Shown: in pieces, positions 1 to 9,029 of the stretch | Layout: each line of letters opens with the position of its first letter | Position numbering within the stretch: the stretch's first letter is position 1 | Assembly: GCF_012275445.1 (NCBI RefSeq) | Contig: NZ_JAAZQK010000002.1 | Location: forward strand, 614,006-656,604 | Reading direction: 5' to 3' | DNA from: Rhizobacter sp. SG703 | Lineage (GTDB): Bacteria > Pseudomonadota > Gammaproteobacteria > Burkholderiales > Burkholderiaceae_C | DNA: 42,599 nt | The notes under the pieces: model-generated | Seen by the model: only the letters and a program-made list of their open reading frames with translations | Told to the model about the DNA's origin: nothing | Databases searched by the model: none | Translations under genes and position numbers: made by a program

Positions 1-1
1 C

Positions 2-2644
2 TATGGCGTGCAGGCGCGGGATGCCGCGGGCAACTGGTCCAACGCGGTGAACGTGACGCTCAACGTCACCGATGTCGACGACACCGCACCGGTCGTTGCC
101 GCAAGCCAGAGCTTCAGCTATGCGGAGAACCAGACGGCCGGCGCGACGCTGGGCATCGTGTCCGCGAGCGACGCGGTGGGCGTCACCGGCTATCGCTTCG
201 GCAGCACGGGCACGAGCACCAGCGCCGACGGCTTCTACAGCATCGACGCCAGCGGCCAGGTCAGTCTGACCTCCTCGGGCGCCGCGGCGGCCGCCAACGA
301 CTACGAGACGCTGCCGAACAGCTTCACCTATGGCGTGCAGGCGCGGGATGCCGCGGGCAACTGGTCCAACGCCGTCAACATCACGCTCAACGTCACCGAC
401 GTCAACGAGGCGCTCGGCGACAGCACGCCGCCGGTCGTCGCAGCCAACCAGTCGTTCACCTACGCGGAGAACCGGTCAGCCGGCACCGTGCTCGGCACCG
501 TGTCGGCCACCGATGCAATGGGCATCACCGGCTATCGCTTCGGCAGCACCGGCTCGAGCACCAGCGCCGACGGCTTCTACAGCATCGACGCCAACGGCCA
601 GGTCAGCCTGACCTCGGCCGGCGCCGCGGCTGCGGCCAACGACTACGAGACCCAGCCCAACAGCTTCACCTACGGGGTGCAGGCGGGCGATGCCGCAGGC
701 AACTGGTCCGGCGCCGTCAACGTCACGCTCAACGTCACCGATGTCGACGACACCGCGCCGGTCCTCGCGGCGAACCAGAGCTTCAGCTACGCCGAGAACC
801 AGCCTGCCGGCACGGTGCTCGCCACCGTGTCCGCGAACGACGCCGTCGGCGTCACCGGCTTCCGCTTCAGCGACACCGGCACGGGCATCAGCGCCGATGG
901 CCACTACCGCATCGACAGCACCGGTCGCATCAGCCTGACGACGGCCGGCACTGCAGCCGCCGCCAACGATTTCGAGACCCTGCCCGACAGCTTCACCGAA
1001 GGCGTGCAGGCCCGCGACGCTGCCGGCAACTGGTCGTCCGCCGTCTCCATCACGCTGGCCCTCACCGACGTCAACGAGAACACGGTCGCCCCCGACCGGC
1101 TGCAAGTGGCCGAAGACACGCCCGCCCAGGGCAATGTGCTCGGCAACGACACCGGCGGACCATCCAGCGTGGTCTCGTTCGGCGCCGGCAGCAGCACCAT
1201 CGCCGCCGGCGGCACGCTGGAGCTGGCCGGTGTCGGCAGCGTCACCATCGCCGCCAACGGCGACTTCGTCTTCGTGCCGCGGCCCGACTGGCACGGCAAG
1301 GTGCCGACCATCACCTACACCACCGACCATGGCCAGGCGAGCGTGCTCGAGCTCGTCGTGTCGCCGGTGAACGACGCACCGGCACTGAACCCCGATGCGC
1401 TGACCACCTTCGAGGGCGTGCCCTGGGAAGGCCGGCTGCCCGCCGGCACCGATGCCGACGGCGACACGCTGGCCTACGCCCTGGTCCAGGGCCCGCAGCA
1501 CGGCACGGTCACGCTGGCCGGCGACGGCCACTACCGCTACACGCCGGATGCAGGGTATGCCGGCACCGACCGCTTCCGCGTCGAGGTCGGCGACGGCCAG
1601 GGTGGCAGCGCGCGCGCATGGGTCGACGTGACGGTCGAGCCCTCGCCCACCCTTCGCCTGCCCGCGCCATCGGACCTGGGCGTGTCGAGCACCGACCGCA
1701 CGACCTCGGCCGACGCGATCACGCTGTCCGGCTCCGGCACCCCCGGCCAGGCGCTGCAGCTGTACGACCCGGCAGGCCGGCTGATCGCCAGCACCGCCGT
1801 CGACGCGAACGGCGAGTGGCACGTCGAGGGCATCGACATGCGCTCGACCCGCGGCGACACCGCCGCCGCGGCCGCCGGCGCACCCGGCGCCTACACCTTC
1901 ACGCTGCGGGCGGCCCTGCCCGGCGGCACGCTGAGCGCGCCGGTCCAGTTGACGGTACAGCGCGAACTCGCCGTCGTCGCCGCACCGGCCGAACCGGTGC
2001 CCGCGCCGGCGTCCGAGCCCGCCGCCCGCGCGCCGGTGGCCGCGCCGGAGACCGCGCCGCCGCCGCAGCTGCCGCGCGCGACCTTCGATTCCGCGCTGCC
2101 GCCCGAATCGCGCCCCGACGGCCAGCTCGTCGCCGCGCGCGTGCAGGACACGGCGGCACAGAGCGCGTTCTCGCTGCCCGTGCGCGATGCCAACGTGGCC
2201 GACATCTACACGCGGCCGAGCGGCTTCCAGATCATGGTCAACCCGTCGCCGGAGCCCTCGCTGAAGCTCTTCCGCGGGCTCGACGACCAGGTGGCGAAGC
2301 TCGGCGGCACCGTCCGCCTGCAGGTGCCGGCCGACACCTTCATCCACACCAACATCCACGAGACGGTGGTGCTGCAGGCCACGCTGGCCGACGGCCGGCC
2401 GCTGCCGCGTTGGCTGCAGTTCGACGGCCGCACCGGCACGCTGAACGGCGAGGTGCCGGCGGAATGGCGCGACGACGTCGTGATCCGCGTGATGGCGCGC
2501 GACAGCCAGGGCCGCGAGGCGACCACGATGATGCGACTCAAGGTGAGCGCCGGCCAGGCCTCCGGCGCGGGCCTGAGCCGCCAGCTGATGCAGGGCCGCG
2601 GCACGCCGCTCGGTGCGGCCGGCCGCGCCACCGTCCGCGCCTGA
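2..2644 (+). CDS. C-terminal part of a giant cadherin/Ig-repeat adhesin (5' end outside window)
   Basis: The reading frame is already open at the left edge, so only the last ~880 residues are visible. They begin with three full copies and one partial copy of a 109-114 residue repeat carrying AENQ-AGT, TGYRFGSTG and GVQARDAAGNW motifs, as in cadherin-like or bacterial Ig-like adhesin modules. Then come a VCBS/cadherin-type segment (AEDTPAQGNVLGNDT), an Ig-like domain (DADGDTLAY...YTPDAGYAGTDRF), a Bacterial-Ig-like domain (LSGSGTPGQALQLYD), a Pro/Ala-rich linker and a terminal dystroglycan-type fold (LPRWLQFDGRTGTLNGEVP). No RTX nonapeptides are seen. It is probably a surface or secreted adhesin. 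The stop lies 3 bases before the HlyD-like gene, so the three genes are probably one operon and the adaptor and M50 protein probably serve its export or processing. That link is inferred. Confidence 0.85.
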   Translation, partial: YGVQARDAAGNWSNAVNVTLNVTDVDDTAPVVAASQSFSYAENQTAGATLGIVSASDAVGVTGYRFGSTGTSTSADGFYSIDASGQVSLTSSGAAAAANDYETLPNSFTYGVQARDAAGNWSNAVNITLNVTDVNEALGDSTPPVVAANQSFTYAENRSAGTVLGTVSATDAMGITGYRFGSTGSSTSADGFYSIDANGQVSLTSAGAAAAANDYETQPNSFTYGVQAGDAAGNWSGAVNVTLNVTDVDDTAPVLAANQSFSYAENQPAGTVLATVSANDAVGVTGFRFSDTGTGISADGHYRIDSTGRISLTTAGTAAAANDFETLPDSFTEGVQARDAAGNWSSAVSITLALTDVNENTVAPDRLQVAEDTPAQGNVLGNDTGGPSSVVSFGAGSSTIAAGGTLELAGVGSVTIAANGDFVFVPRPDWHGKVPTITYTTDHGQASVLELVVSPVNDAPALNPDALTTFEGVPWEGRLPAGTDADGDTLAYALVQGPQHGTVTLAGDGHYRYTPDAGYAGTDRFRVEVGDGQGGSARAWVDVTVEPSPTLRLPAPSDLGVSSTDRTTSADAITLSGSGTPGQALQLYDPAGRLIASTAVDANGEWHVEGIDMRSTRGDTAAAAAGAPGAYTFTLRAALPGGTLSAPVQLTVQRELAVVAAPAEPVPAPASEPAARAPVAAPETAPPPQLPRATFDSALPPESRPDGQLVAARVQDTAAQSAFSLPVRDANVADIYTRPSGFQIMVNPSPEPSLKLFRGLDDQVAKLGGTVRLQVPADTFIHTNIHETVVLQATLADGRPLPRWLQFDGRTGTLNGEVPAEWRDDVVIRVMARDSQGREATTMMRLKVSAGQASGAGLSRQLMQGRGTPLGAAGRATVRA
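8..1003 (+). repeat. Tandem ~327/342-bp repeats coding cadherin-like modules
   Basis: Units start at the GVQA codon at 8, 335, 677 and 1004, giving periods of 327, 342 and 327 bases (109, 114 and 109 codons). The 342-base unit carries five extra codons in the linker. Identity is high at DNA level: bases 1-45 match 328-372 exactly. The series must continue upstream of the window. Such near-identical units allow unequal recombination and make assembly collapse possible. Confidence 0.9.
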
Positions 2645-2647
2645 CGC

Positions 2648-3976
2648 ATGCTGCAGGAAACCGTCACCGTCGACGCGGCCGAGGCCACGCTGCACCTGCT
2701 GCAGGCCAGCCAGCGTGCCGGCGATGCGGCACAGCGCCGCTTCGTGCTGCTCAACCGCACACGCGAAGCCTGGCCGTACCAGGCTGCCGTGCTGTGGGAA
2801 CACGGCGCCGCAGCGGGGCATTCGGGCGTCGGGAAACTCGAGTCCCAGGGCCCGTACGGCCAATGGCTGTCCCGGCTGGTGCCGGCGCTGCAGGCCCGGC
2901 CCGCCGGCCCCGTCGTGCCCGGGGACATCGGTGGCGAACTCGCCGAGGAATGGTTGCACTACTGGCCGCCGCAGCTGCTGTGGCTGCCGCAGGGGCCCGC
3001 CGATGCACTGCTGGTGGTGCGCGAACTGCCGTGGTCGGTCCGCGAGGCCGACTCGTTGACGCGCTGGTGGCAGTGCTGGCGCCATGACGATGCCAACGCC
3101 ACGCAGGCTGCGGCCGCCGGCGATCGCCGCCCGCTGCTGCAACGCTGGCGCGAACGCCTCGCCGGCCGGCCGCTGCGCCATGCGGCGGTGGCGCTGGTCG
3201 CGCTGCTGCTCGTGTTGTGCTGGCCGGTGAGCCTGACGCTGCGCGCGCCGGGCGAGCTGGTGCCGCGCCACCCGGTGGCGATTCGCTCGGCCATCGACGG
3301 CATGGTGCGCACGCTGAAGGTGGAGCCCAACCAGGCGGTCAAGGCCGGCCAGGTGCTCGCGGAGCTCGACGATGCCGGTTGGCAGTCGCGCCTGCAGGTG
3401 GCCCAGCATGCGCTCGCGACCGCCGAGGCCGAATGGCGCCAGGTCAACCAGCAGGTGCTCAACGACCCGCGCGTGCGTTCGCAGCTCGCAGCGGCCCAGG
3501 GGCGCTACGAGGAACGCCGCGCGGAAGCCGCCTACCTCGCGCAGCAGGTGCAGCGCACCACGCTCGTCGCTCCGCGCGACGGCGTGGTGCTGGTCCAGGA
3601 TCCGGGCAGCTGGCCCGGCCGCACCGTGGCCACCGGCGAAGCGATCATGAAGCTCGCCCAACCGGAGGACCAGGAGGTCGAGGCCTGGCTCGCGGTCGGC
3701 GATGCCGTCGACCTGGCGCCGGGCGCGCCGATGACGCTGCACCTTGCGAGCCGCCCCGGCCAACCGGTCGGCGCACGCCTGCATCTGTATGCCTACGAAG
3801 CAGAGCAGCGAACCGACCTCGGGCTGGGCTACCGGCTGCGCGGCACGCTCGATGGCGCATCCGCAGAGCGCCTGGGCGCGCGCGGCACGGTGCGCATCGA
3901 GGGGCCGCGCGTGCCGCTCGCGTACTGGCTGATGCGCCGGCCGCTCGCGGCGCTGCGCGAAGCCACCGGCTGGTGA
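2648..3976 (+). CDS. HlyD-family periplasmic adaptor with cytoplasmic N-terminal domain
   Basis: The protein has 442 residues. Residues 1-175 form a soluble cytoplasmic region rich in Trp and Leu. In related HlyD proteins beside M50 proteases this part is often GAF-like, but I cannot confirm that here. One membrane helix lies at about 178-198 (VALVALLLVLCWPVSL). Then come the barrel-sandwich/lipoyl half motif (IDGMVRTLKVEPNQAVKAGQ), a short helical hairpin around 250-300, the second lipoyl half (TTLVAPRDGVVLV) and a beta-barrel. The hairpin is short compared with T1SS HlyD. The start ATG lies 3 bases after the adhesin stop, and the stop lies 4 bases before the M50 gene, so the three genes are probably translated together. 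Its role is likely periplasmic bridging for export of the adhesin. No ABC transporter is next to it in the window. Confidence 0.85.
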   Translation: MLQETVTVDAAEATLHLLQASQRAGDAAQRRFVLLNRTREAWPYQAAVLWEHGAAAGHSGVGKLESQGPYGQWLSRLVPALQARPAGPVVPGDIGGELAEEWLHYWPPQLLWLPQGPADALLVVRELPWSVREADSLTRWWQCWRHDDANATQAAAAGDRRPLLQRWRERLAGRPLRHAAVALVALLLVLCWPVSLTLRAPGELVPRHPVAIRSAIDGMVRTLKVEPNQAVKAGQVLAELDDAGWQSRLQVAQHALATAEAEWRQVNQQVLNDPRVRSQLAAAQGRYEERRAEAAYLAQQVQRTTLVAPRDGVVLVQDPGSWPGRTVATGEAIMKLAQPEDQEVEAWLAVGDAVDLAPGAPMTLHLASRPGQPVGARLHLYAYEAEQRTDLGLGYRLRGTLDGASAERLGARGTVRIEGPRVPLAYWLMRRPLAALREATGW

Positions 3977-3980
3977 CACG

Positions 3981-6110
3981 GTGCTGTCGCTTTCCGGCCC
4001 CGCCCTCGCCGCTGCCCGTGCCCCCTGGCCGGCACTGCGCGAAGAACTGCGCCTGCACGACGGCCCGGCCGATGCGGCGGGTCATCCCACCTGGACGCTG
4101 CAGGATCCGGTGCGCCACCGCTTCCTGCGCATCGACTGGACGACCTGGGAGGTGCTGCGCCACTGGTGGCTCGGCGACGCCCAGCTGATCGCCGACCACG
4201 TGAGCGTGCACACGACGCTCACGCTGTCGGCGCAGGACGTGGCCGAGGTGCTGGCGCTCGCGCGGCGCGAAGAGCTGGTGCATCCGCAGTCGGCCCCTTT
4301 GCCGCAGCCCGCGGTCGCGGCCTGGCGCCGCGCCTTCGACTGGCTGCTGCACAACTACCTGTTCTTCCGCATCCCGCTCGCACGGCCGGACCGCGCACTG
4401 AAGGCGCTGCTGCCGTGGCTGCGCTGGGCCGGGCAGCCGGGCTTCGCGCTGCTGTCGCTGCTGGCGCTGGCGGCGGGCCTGTTCGGCGTGCTGCAGCAGA
4501 GCGAGCGCCTGCATGCCCAGTGGCTCGACCTGATGTCGTGGCGCGGCCTGCTGCTCTACGGCCTGACGCTCTTCGCGGTGAAGCTGGCGCACGAGCTCGG
4601 CCACGCGCTGGTGGCACGCCACCACGGCTGCCGCGTGCCGACCATGGGCCTGGCCTTCATGGTGTTGTGGCCGGTGGCGTACACCGACACCACCGAGGCC
4701 TGGCAGCTGGCCGATCCGCGCGCCCGCATGCGCATCGCCGCCGCCGGCGTGCGCACCGAGCTGACGCTCGCGGCCTGGGCGACGCTCGCGTGGAGCCTGC
4801 TGCCCGACGGCAACCTGCGCACGGCCGCCTTCGTGCTGGCGACGATGACCTGGGTCAGCTCGGTGCTGATCAACCTGAGCCCCTTCATGCGCTTCGACGG
4901 CTACTTCCTGCTGTGCGATGCGCTGGACTTTCCGAACCTGCACGAGCGCTCGTTCGCCCAGGCGCGGGTGGCGCTGCGGCGCCTGCTGCTCGGCTGGGCC
5001 CGACCCTGGCCCGAAGACTTCAGCCCGCGGGCGCGGCAGGCGCTGGTGGCCTTCGCGCTGACGACCTGGGGCTGGCGCCTGGTGCTGTACCTCGGCATCG
5101 CCTGGACGGTCTACGCGTTCGGATTCAAGCTGCTCGGGATGGGCCTGTTCGCCGTCGAGGTCGGCTGGTTCATCGCGTGGCCGGGGCTGCGCGAGTTGAG
5201 GACCTGGCGCGAGGGACACGCCGAATGGCGAGGCGCCGCGCGCTGGAAGGTCTCGCTCGGGGTCCTGGTGCTGCTCGGCGGCCTGGCCTTCGTGCCCTGG
5301 CGCAGCACGGCCAGCGGCGCGGCGCTGGTGCAGCCGTCGCAGACGCTGGCAGTGCGGCTGCCGGCCGCCGCGATGCTGGACGCGATCGAGGTGTCGCCCG
5401 GTTCGCCGGTGAAGGCGGGACAGGTGCTGCTGCGTGCCAGCACGCCCGACCTGGCCCGCCAGGCCGCGGCGGCGCAGGCGCGCACCGTGCGTGCGGAACA
5501 GGAGGTCGCCGGTGCCGCGGTCGACAGCGACCAGCAGGCGCGCTGGGGATCGCTGCAGGCCGAGCTGGCCACCGCGCGCGAGCAGGCCCAGGCGGTGCGC
5601 GACGAGCAGGGCCGACTGCAGGTGACGGCGCCGTTCGACGGCATCGTGGTCGACATGCTGCCGGACCTGACCCCGGGCAGCAGCACGCCGGCGGCGACGC
5701 AGGTGCTGATGCACCTGGCGGCGCGCGGGGCCTGGAGCGCGGTGGCCTACGTCGACGAGGTCACGGCGCGCGGCCTGCGGTCCGGGCACGCCGCGCAGCT
5801 GGTGCTGGACGCCGATCCGCTGCATGCGGTGGCGGCCCATGTGCACAGCGTCGCGGCGCAGCCCAGTTCGCTGGTGCCCGAGCCGGTGCTGGTGCAGGCC
5901 CACGGCGGGTCGATCGATGCGAAGGAGGCGAACGGCGGATGGGTGCCGGCGAAGTCGCTGTACCGGGTCACGTTGACGCTGGACCAGGCGCCGCCGCTTG
6001 CGCCGCGCAGCTGGCGCGGCCATGCGGCATTCGCGGCCGAGGCGGAGAGCATCGCGCATCGGCTCTGGCGGGCGGGAAGCTCGGGCTGGGTGCGCGAAGC
6101 CGGGTTCTGA
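3981..6110 (+). CDS. Membrane M50 (site-2 protease-like) metalloprotease fused to a HlyD-like tail
   Basis: The protein has 709 residues from a GTG start. Residues 1-130 are a soluble domain. Several membrane helices follow from about 150. The zinc site HELGH lies at 204-208 inside a helix. The second M50 motif, N298..P301..RFDGYF with D306, is intact, so the protease is predicted active. After further helices (to about 450), residues 455-640 form a HlyD-like barrel-sandwich with a coiled-coil hairpin (SPGSPVKAGQVLLRAS and LQVTAPFDGIVVDM halves). This matches the family annotated as putative peptide zinc metalloprotease protein, found beside HlyD adaptors and giant Ig-like proteins. It would sit in the inner membrane with the HlyD part in the periplasm. 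The substrate is unknown; the adhesin encoded just upstream is the natural candidate. Confidence 0.88.
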   Translation: MLSLSGPALAAARAPWPALREELRLHDGPADAAGHPTWTLQDPVRHRFLRIDWTTWEVLRHWWLGDAQLIADHVSVHTTLTLSAQDVAEVLALARREELVHPQSAPLPQPAVAAWRRAFDWLLHNYLFFRIPLARPDRALKALLPWLRWAGQPGFALLSLLALAAGLFGVLQQSERLHAQWLDLMSWRGLLLYGLTLFAVKLAHELGHALVARHHGCRVPTMGLAFMVLWPVAYTDTTEAWQLADPRARMRIAAAGVRTELTLAAWATLAWSLLPDGNLRTAAFVLATMTWVSSVLINLSPFMRFDGYFLLCDALDFPNLHERSFAQARVALRRLLLGWARPWPEDFSPRARQALVAFALTTWGWRLVLYLGIAWTVYAFGFKLLGMGLFAVEVGWFIAWPGLRELRTWREGHAEWRGAARWKVSLGVLVLLGGLAFVPWRSTASGAALVQPSQTLAVRLPAAAMLDAIEVSPGSPVKAGQVLLRASTPDLARQAAAAQARTVRAEQEVAGAAVDSDQQARWGSLQAELATAREQAQAVRDEQGRLQVTAPFDGIVVDMLPDLTPGSSTPAATQVLMHLAARGAWSAVAYVDEVTARGLRSGHAAQLVLDADPLHAVAAHVHSVAAQPSSLVPEPVLVQAHGGSIDAKEANGGWVPAKSLYRVTLTLDQAPPLAPRSWRGHAAFAAEAESIAHRLWRAGSSGWVREAGF

Positions 6111-6117
6111 ACCCGGC
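6099..6117. terminator. Palindrome at the 3' end of the M50 gene, possible hairpin
   Basis: Arms GCCGGGTTC and GAACCCGGC pair perfectly around one central T. The palindrome includes the TGA stop (6108-6110) and ends just before the stop of the convergent AraC gene (6120). It has no T-tract, so a bidirectional transcription-ending role is only a suggestion from position and symmetry. Confidence 0.35.
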
Positions 6118-6119
6118 GC

Positions 6120-7118
6120 TCAGGCCCGCGCGAGCCCCCCGTCGACCGACGGCTCGATGCCTGTGGCGACGCTGCTTTCGGCGCGACCAACCTGTTGACG
6201 GACACGCCGATCGGCATGCCGCCATGCTTTCGGCGACCGTCCGTTGATGCGCTTGAAGGCGTTGCTGAAGGCGCTCTCCGATGTGTAGCCAAGCGAATGG
6301 GCGACGACTGCGACCGCGCTGCCCTCTTCGCGCAGCGCGCGTTCGGCGAGGCGCATGCGCCAGGCGGTGAGGTAGGCCAGCGGCGCCACGCCTACCGCGG
6401 TGCGAAAGCGCAGCGCGAAGCTCGTCCGCGACATGGCGCAGGCCCGGGCCAGGTCGTCGAGGTGCCAGGCGCGCGCAGGCTCGCCGTGCATCATGCGCAG
6501 CGCCGGCGCGAGGCGCGGGTCGGCCAGCCCGCGCAGCCAGCCGGCGGGCATCGGGTCGCACGCCTGCAGATGGGCACGCAGGATCTGGATGAACAGCAGC
6601 TGCGAAAGCTGCGCGGATGCGAGCTGCCCGCCCGGCATCGCGTGGGCCCGTTCCTCGACGAGCTGGTCGAGGACCCAGCGGAAGGCCCTCGCCTGCGGCG
6701 AGACCGCCCGGATGTGGATCCATGGCGGCAGCACGTCGGCCAGCAGGCGTCCACTCGCCCGGTCGAGCAGCACGTGGCCGCCGATGTGCGCGAAGTCCTC
6801 GCCGTCGCCCAGCGTCGCCGTCGTCCGGCCGGCGCGGGAGAACACGCTCATCGCATCGACCGGCGCGACATCCGGCGCACTGGCCAGCACCGTCGCACGC
6901 GGCACCGCGAGCAGCCCCACATCCCCGGTCTCGAAGCGCACCGCCGCCGGCTCGCCCTCGATGTGCACCCAGCAGCCGCCTTTCACGACCGCGAAGAACT
7001 TGATCTTGTCCGGCGCCGGGAAGCGGATGGCCCAGCTGCCGCCGGCGCTGAACCCACCGGTCACCAGCGATTCGGCGCGCGTGAGCTTGAGGATCTCGGA
7101 GAACGGGTCGGCCTGCAT
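6120..7118 (-). CDS. AraC-family regulator with N-terminal cupin domain
   Basis: With the start at 7118 the protein has 332 residues and opens with MQADPFSEILKLTRAES, the usual beginning of the cupin_6 AraC subgroup. An in-frame start at 7157 would add 13 residues. Neither start has a clear Shine-Dalgarno. Residues ~10-190 are the cupin-like ligand domain (GGSWAIRFPAPDKIKFFAVVKG). The C-terminal ~100 residues hold two helix-turn-helix units (LDDLARACAMSRTSFALRF and AVAVVAHSLGYTSESAFSNA) and end in the typical NGRSPKAWR. It is transcribed away from the SDR gene at 7250, so that gene is its most likely target. The ligand is unknown. Confidence 0.9.
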   Translation of the reverse strand: MQADPFSEILKLTRAESLVTGGFSAGGSWAIRFPAPDKIKFFAVVKGGCWVHIEGEPAAVRFETGDVGLLAVPRATVLASAPDVAPVDAMSVFSRAGRTTATLGDGEDFAHIGGHVLLDRASGRLLADVLPPWIHIRAVSPQARAFRWVLDQLVEERAHAMPGGQLASAQLSQLLFIQILRAHLQACDPMPAGWLRGLADPRLAPALRMMHGEPARAWHLDDLARACAMSRTSFALRFRTAVGVAPLAYLTAWRMRLAERALREEGSAVAVVAHSLGYTSESAFSNAFKRINGRSPKAWRHADRRVRQQVGRAESSVATGIEPSVDGGLARA

Positions 7119-7136
7119 TTGCGCACTATCGCGCAA
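7119..7136. promoter_or_regulatory. Inverted repeat at the start of the AraC-type gene
   Basis: TTGCGC and GCGCAA flank the six bases ACTATC directly upstream of the 7118 start codon, within the ~130-base divergent region between the AraC-type gene and the SDR gene. It could be an operator used for autoregulation. AraC proteins more often bind direct repeats, so confidence is low. Confidence 0.3.
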
Positions 7137-7249
7137 GTGATTCGCACGCTCAAGCATTCACAGTCCGGCACGGGCCGCCTATCGTTTCGCCCGTGCTGCC
7201 GCTGTCCGCGGTGGATGGACCCAACGATCGATCGCCGAACGACAACCCC

Positions 7250-8323
7250 ATGAATCACATGAACGACATGAACGACGAGCTCGTCCTCGTGACCGGTGGC
7301 ACCGGCTTCATCGCGCAGCACTGCATGCTCGCGCTGCTGGCGCGCGGTCACCGGGTGCGCACCACCGTGCGCTCGCCGGCGCGCGAGGCGGAGGTGCGCG
7401 CGAACCTGCGCGCCGGCGGTGCCGAGCCGGGGGATCGGCTGGGCTTCGTCGCCGCCGACCTGTCGGCCGATGCGGGCTGGGCCGAGGCGGTGGCCGGATG
7501 CCGCTACGTGCTCCACGGCGCCTCGCCGACGCCGTCCGGCAACCAGGCACGCGAAGAGGACTGGATCCGCCCCGCTGTCGACGGCAACCTGCGCGTGCTG
7601 CATGCAGCCCGTGCCGCCGGGGTGCGGCGGGTCGTGCTCACATCGGCCTTCGGCGCGATCGGCGCGGGTCACCGCGCGATGGACCGGCCGTTCGACGAAA
7701 CGGACTGGACGGACCTGCGCGGCAACGTGGGGTCGTACCAGAAGTCGAAGACGCTCGCCGAACGCGCGGCCTGGGACTTCATCGCCCGCGAAGGCGGCGG
7801 GCTCGAGCTGTCGGCGGTGAACCCGGTCACCGTGCTCGGCCCTGCGCTCGGCCCCGACACCTCGCACTCGATCCAGCTGGTCAAGCGCCTGATGGACGGA
7901 CAGCCGGGCTGCCCGAAGATCAACACCGGCGTCGTCGACGTGCGCGACGTGGCCGACCTGCACCTGCGCGCGATGACGAGCCCGGCCGCTGCCGGCGAGC
8001 GCTTCCTCGCGACCGCCGGCGAGAGCCTGTGGATGGTCGACATCGCGAAGCTGCTGCGGCACCGCCTGGGCAAGGCCGCGCGCAAGGTGCCCACGCGGGT
8101 GCTGCCCAACTGGCTGGTGCGCCTGCTCGTGCGCGCCAACCCGGCCATGAAGGGCATCGTGCCCTTGCTCGGCGTGAACCTGAATGCCACCGGCGAGAAG
8201 GCGCGTCGCGTGCTGGGGTGGTCGCCACGCTCCAGCGAGGAAGCGATCGTCGCGGCGGCGCAGAGCCTGGTCCGGCTCGGCCTGCTGCACGATTCGCCGG
8301 CGGCCCGCGCCGTTCGACGATGA
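7250..8323 (+). CDS. Extended SDR, NAD(P)-dependent epimerase/dehydratase or aldehyde reductase family
   Basis: The protein has 357 residues if translation begins at the ATG at 7250 (MNHMNDMNDELVLVTGGTGF). The upstream in-frame extension to 7193 has no family resemblance. The nucleotide-binding motif GGTGFIAQH is at the N-terminus (about residues 14-22), and the active-site pair YQKSK is near residue 160. The sequence pattern (HGASPTPS, VLTSAFGAIG, VNPVTVLGPALGPD) is that of dihydroflavonol-4-reductase-like or cinnamoyl-CoA-reductase-like bacterial SDRs that reduce aldehydes or ketones. The real substrate cannot be read from sequence. It diverges from the AraC-type gene, which probably controls it. 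Confidence 0.9.
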   Translation: MNHMNDMNDELVLVTGGTGFIAQHCMLALLARGHRVRTTVRSPAREAEVRANLRAGGAEPGDRLGFVAADLSADAGWAEAVAGCRYVLHGASPTPSGNQAREEDWIRPAVDGNLRVLHAARAAGVRRVVLTSAFGAIGAGHRAMDRPFDETDWTDLRGNVGSYQKSKTLAERAAWDFIAREGGGLELSAVNPVTVLGPALGPDTSHSIQLVKRLMDGQPGCPKINTGVVDVRDVADLHLRAMTSPAAAGERFLATAGESLWMVDIAKLLRHRLGKAARKVPTRVLPNWLVRLLVRANPAMKGIVPLLGVNLNATGEKARRVLGWSPRSSEEAIVAAAQSLVRLGLLHDSPAARAVRR

Positions 8324-8363
8324 AGACCTGGCAGCCGATCCGTCTCGCCTACCATCGCGCCCC

Positions 8364-9029
8364 ATGCACCTGCTCCTGATCGAAGACGATGTTGACCTGG
8401 GCGCGTCGCTGCAGCAGGGACTGCGCGGCGCCGGACTGAGCAGCGAATGGCTGCGCACGGCATCCGATGCGCACCGCTTCGCGATGGCAGGCGGGCACCA
8501 CTGCATCGTGCTCGACCTGGGCCTGCCGGACGGCCATGGGCTCGACCTGCTGCGCGCATGGCGCCGCGACGGCCTGGCCGTGCCGCTGATCGTCATCACC
8601 GCCAGCGACACGCTGGACGATCGCCTGGCCGGCCTGGACGAAGGCGCCGACGACTTCATCGTCAAGCCCTTCGCGGTGGTCGAGCTGATTGCGCGCGTGC
8701 GCGCGGTGACGCGGCGTGCCGCGCAGCAGGCGGCGTCGGTCTGGACCATCGGCACGCTGGCCATCGACATGCGCCAGCGTTCCTGCACGGTGGACGGCGA
8801 GCCGACGAGCCTCTCGGCGCGCGAGTTCGACGTGCTGGCGGCGTTGGCGCGCGCCGGCGGCAGCGTGGTGCCGAAGCACCGCCTGGCGCAGGCCCTGGCG
8901 CCGCTGGGCGAGCCGCTGGACTTCAACGCGATCGAGGTCCATGTTCACAACCTGCGGCGCAAGGTCGGCGCGGAGCGCGTGAAGACCGTGCGCGGCATCG
9001 GCTACCTGTTGGCCGGAGAACGGGCGTGA
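8364..9029 (+). CDS. OmpR/PhoB-type response regulator
   Basis: The protein has 221 residues from ATG at 8364 (MHLLLIEDDVDLG). The longer open frame upstream overlaps the SDR gene and has no family resemblance. The receiver domain has the acidic pair E7-D8-D9, phospho-acceptor D51 (IVLDLGLPDG), a T/S switch in VITASD and K in VKPFAV. The winged-helix DNA-binding domain covers the last ~95 residues (LSAREFDVLAALARAGGSVV ... VHNLRRKVG ... VRGIGYLL). The following kinase starts inside its stop codon, so the two are translationally coupled. The linked TonB-dependent receptor is a probable target. Confidence 0.93.
   Translation: MHLLLIEDDVDLGASLQQGLRGAGLSSEWLRTASDAHRFAMAGGHHCIVLDLGLPDGHGLDLLRAWRRDGLAVPLIVITASDTLDDRLAGLDEGADDFIVKPFAVVELIARVRAVTRRAAQQAASVWTIGTLAIDMRQRSCTVDGEPTSLSAREFDVLAALARAGGSVVPKHRLAQALAPLGEPLDFNAIEVHVHNLRRKVGAERVKTVRGIGYLLAGERA

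Noticed and set aside
476-3979. Long antisense open frame (1167 codons) opposite the adhesin and HlyD genes
   Set aside because: It is Arg/Ala/His rich with no domains and arises from GC-rich codon structure of the real plus-strand genes.
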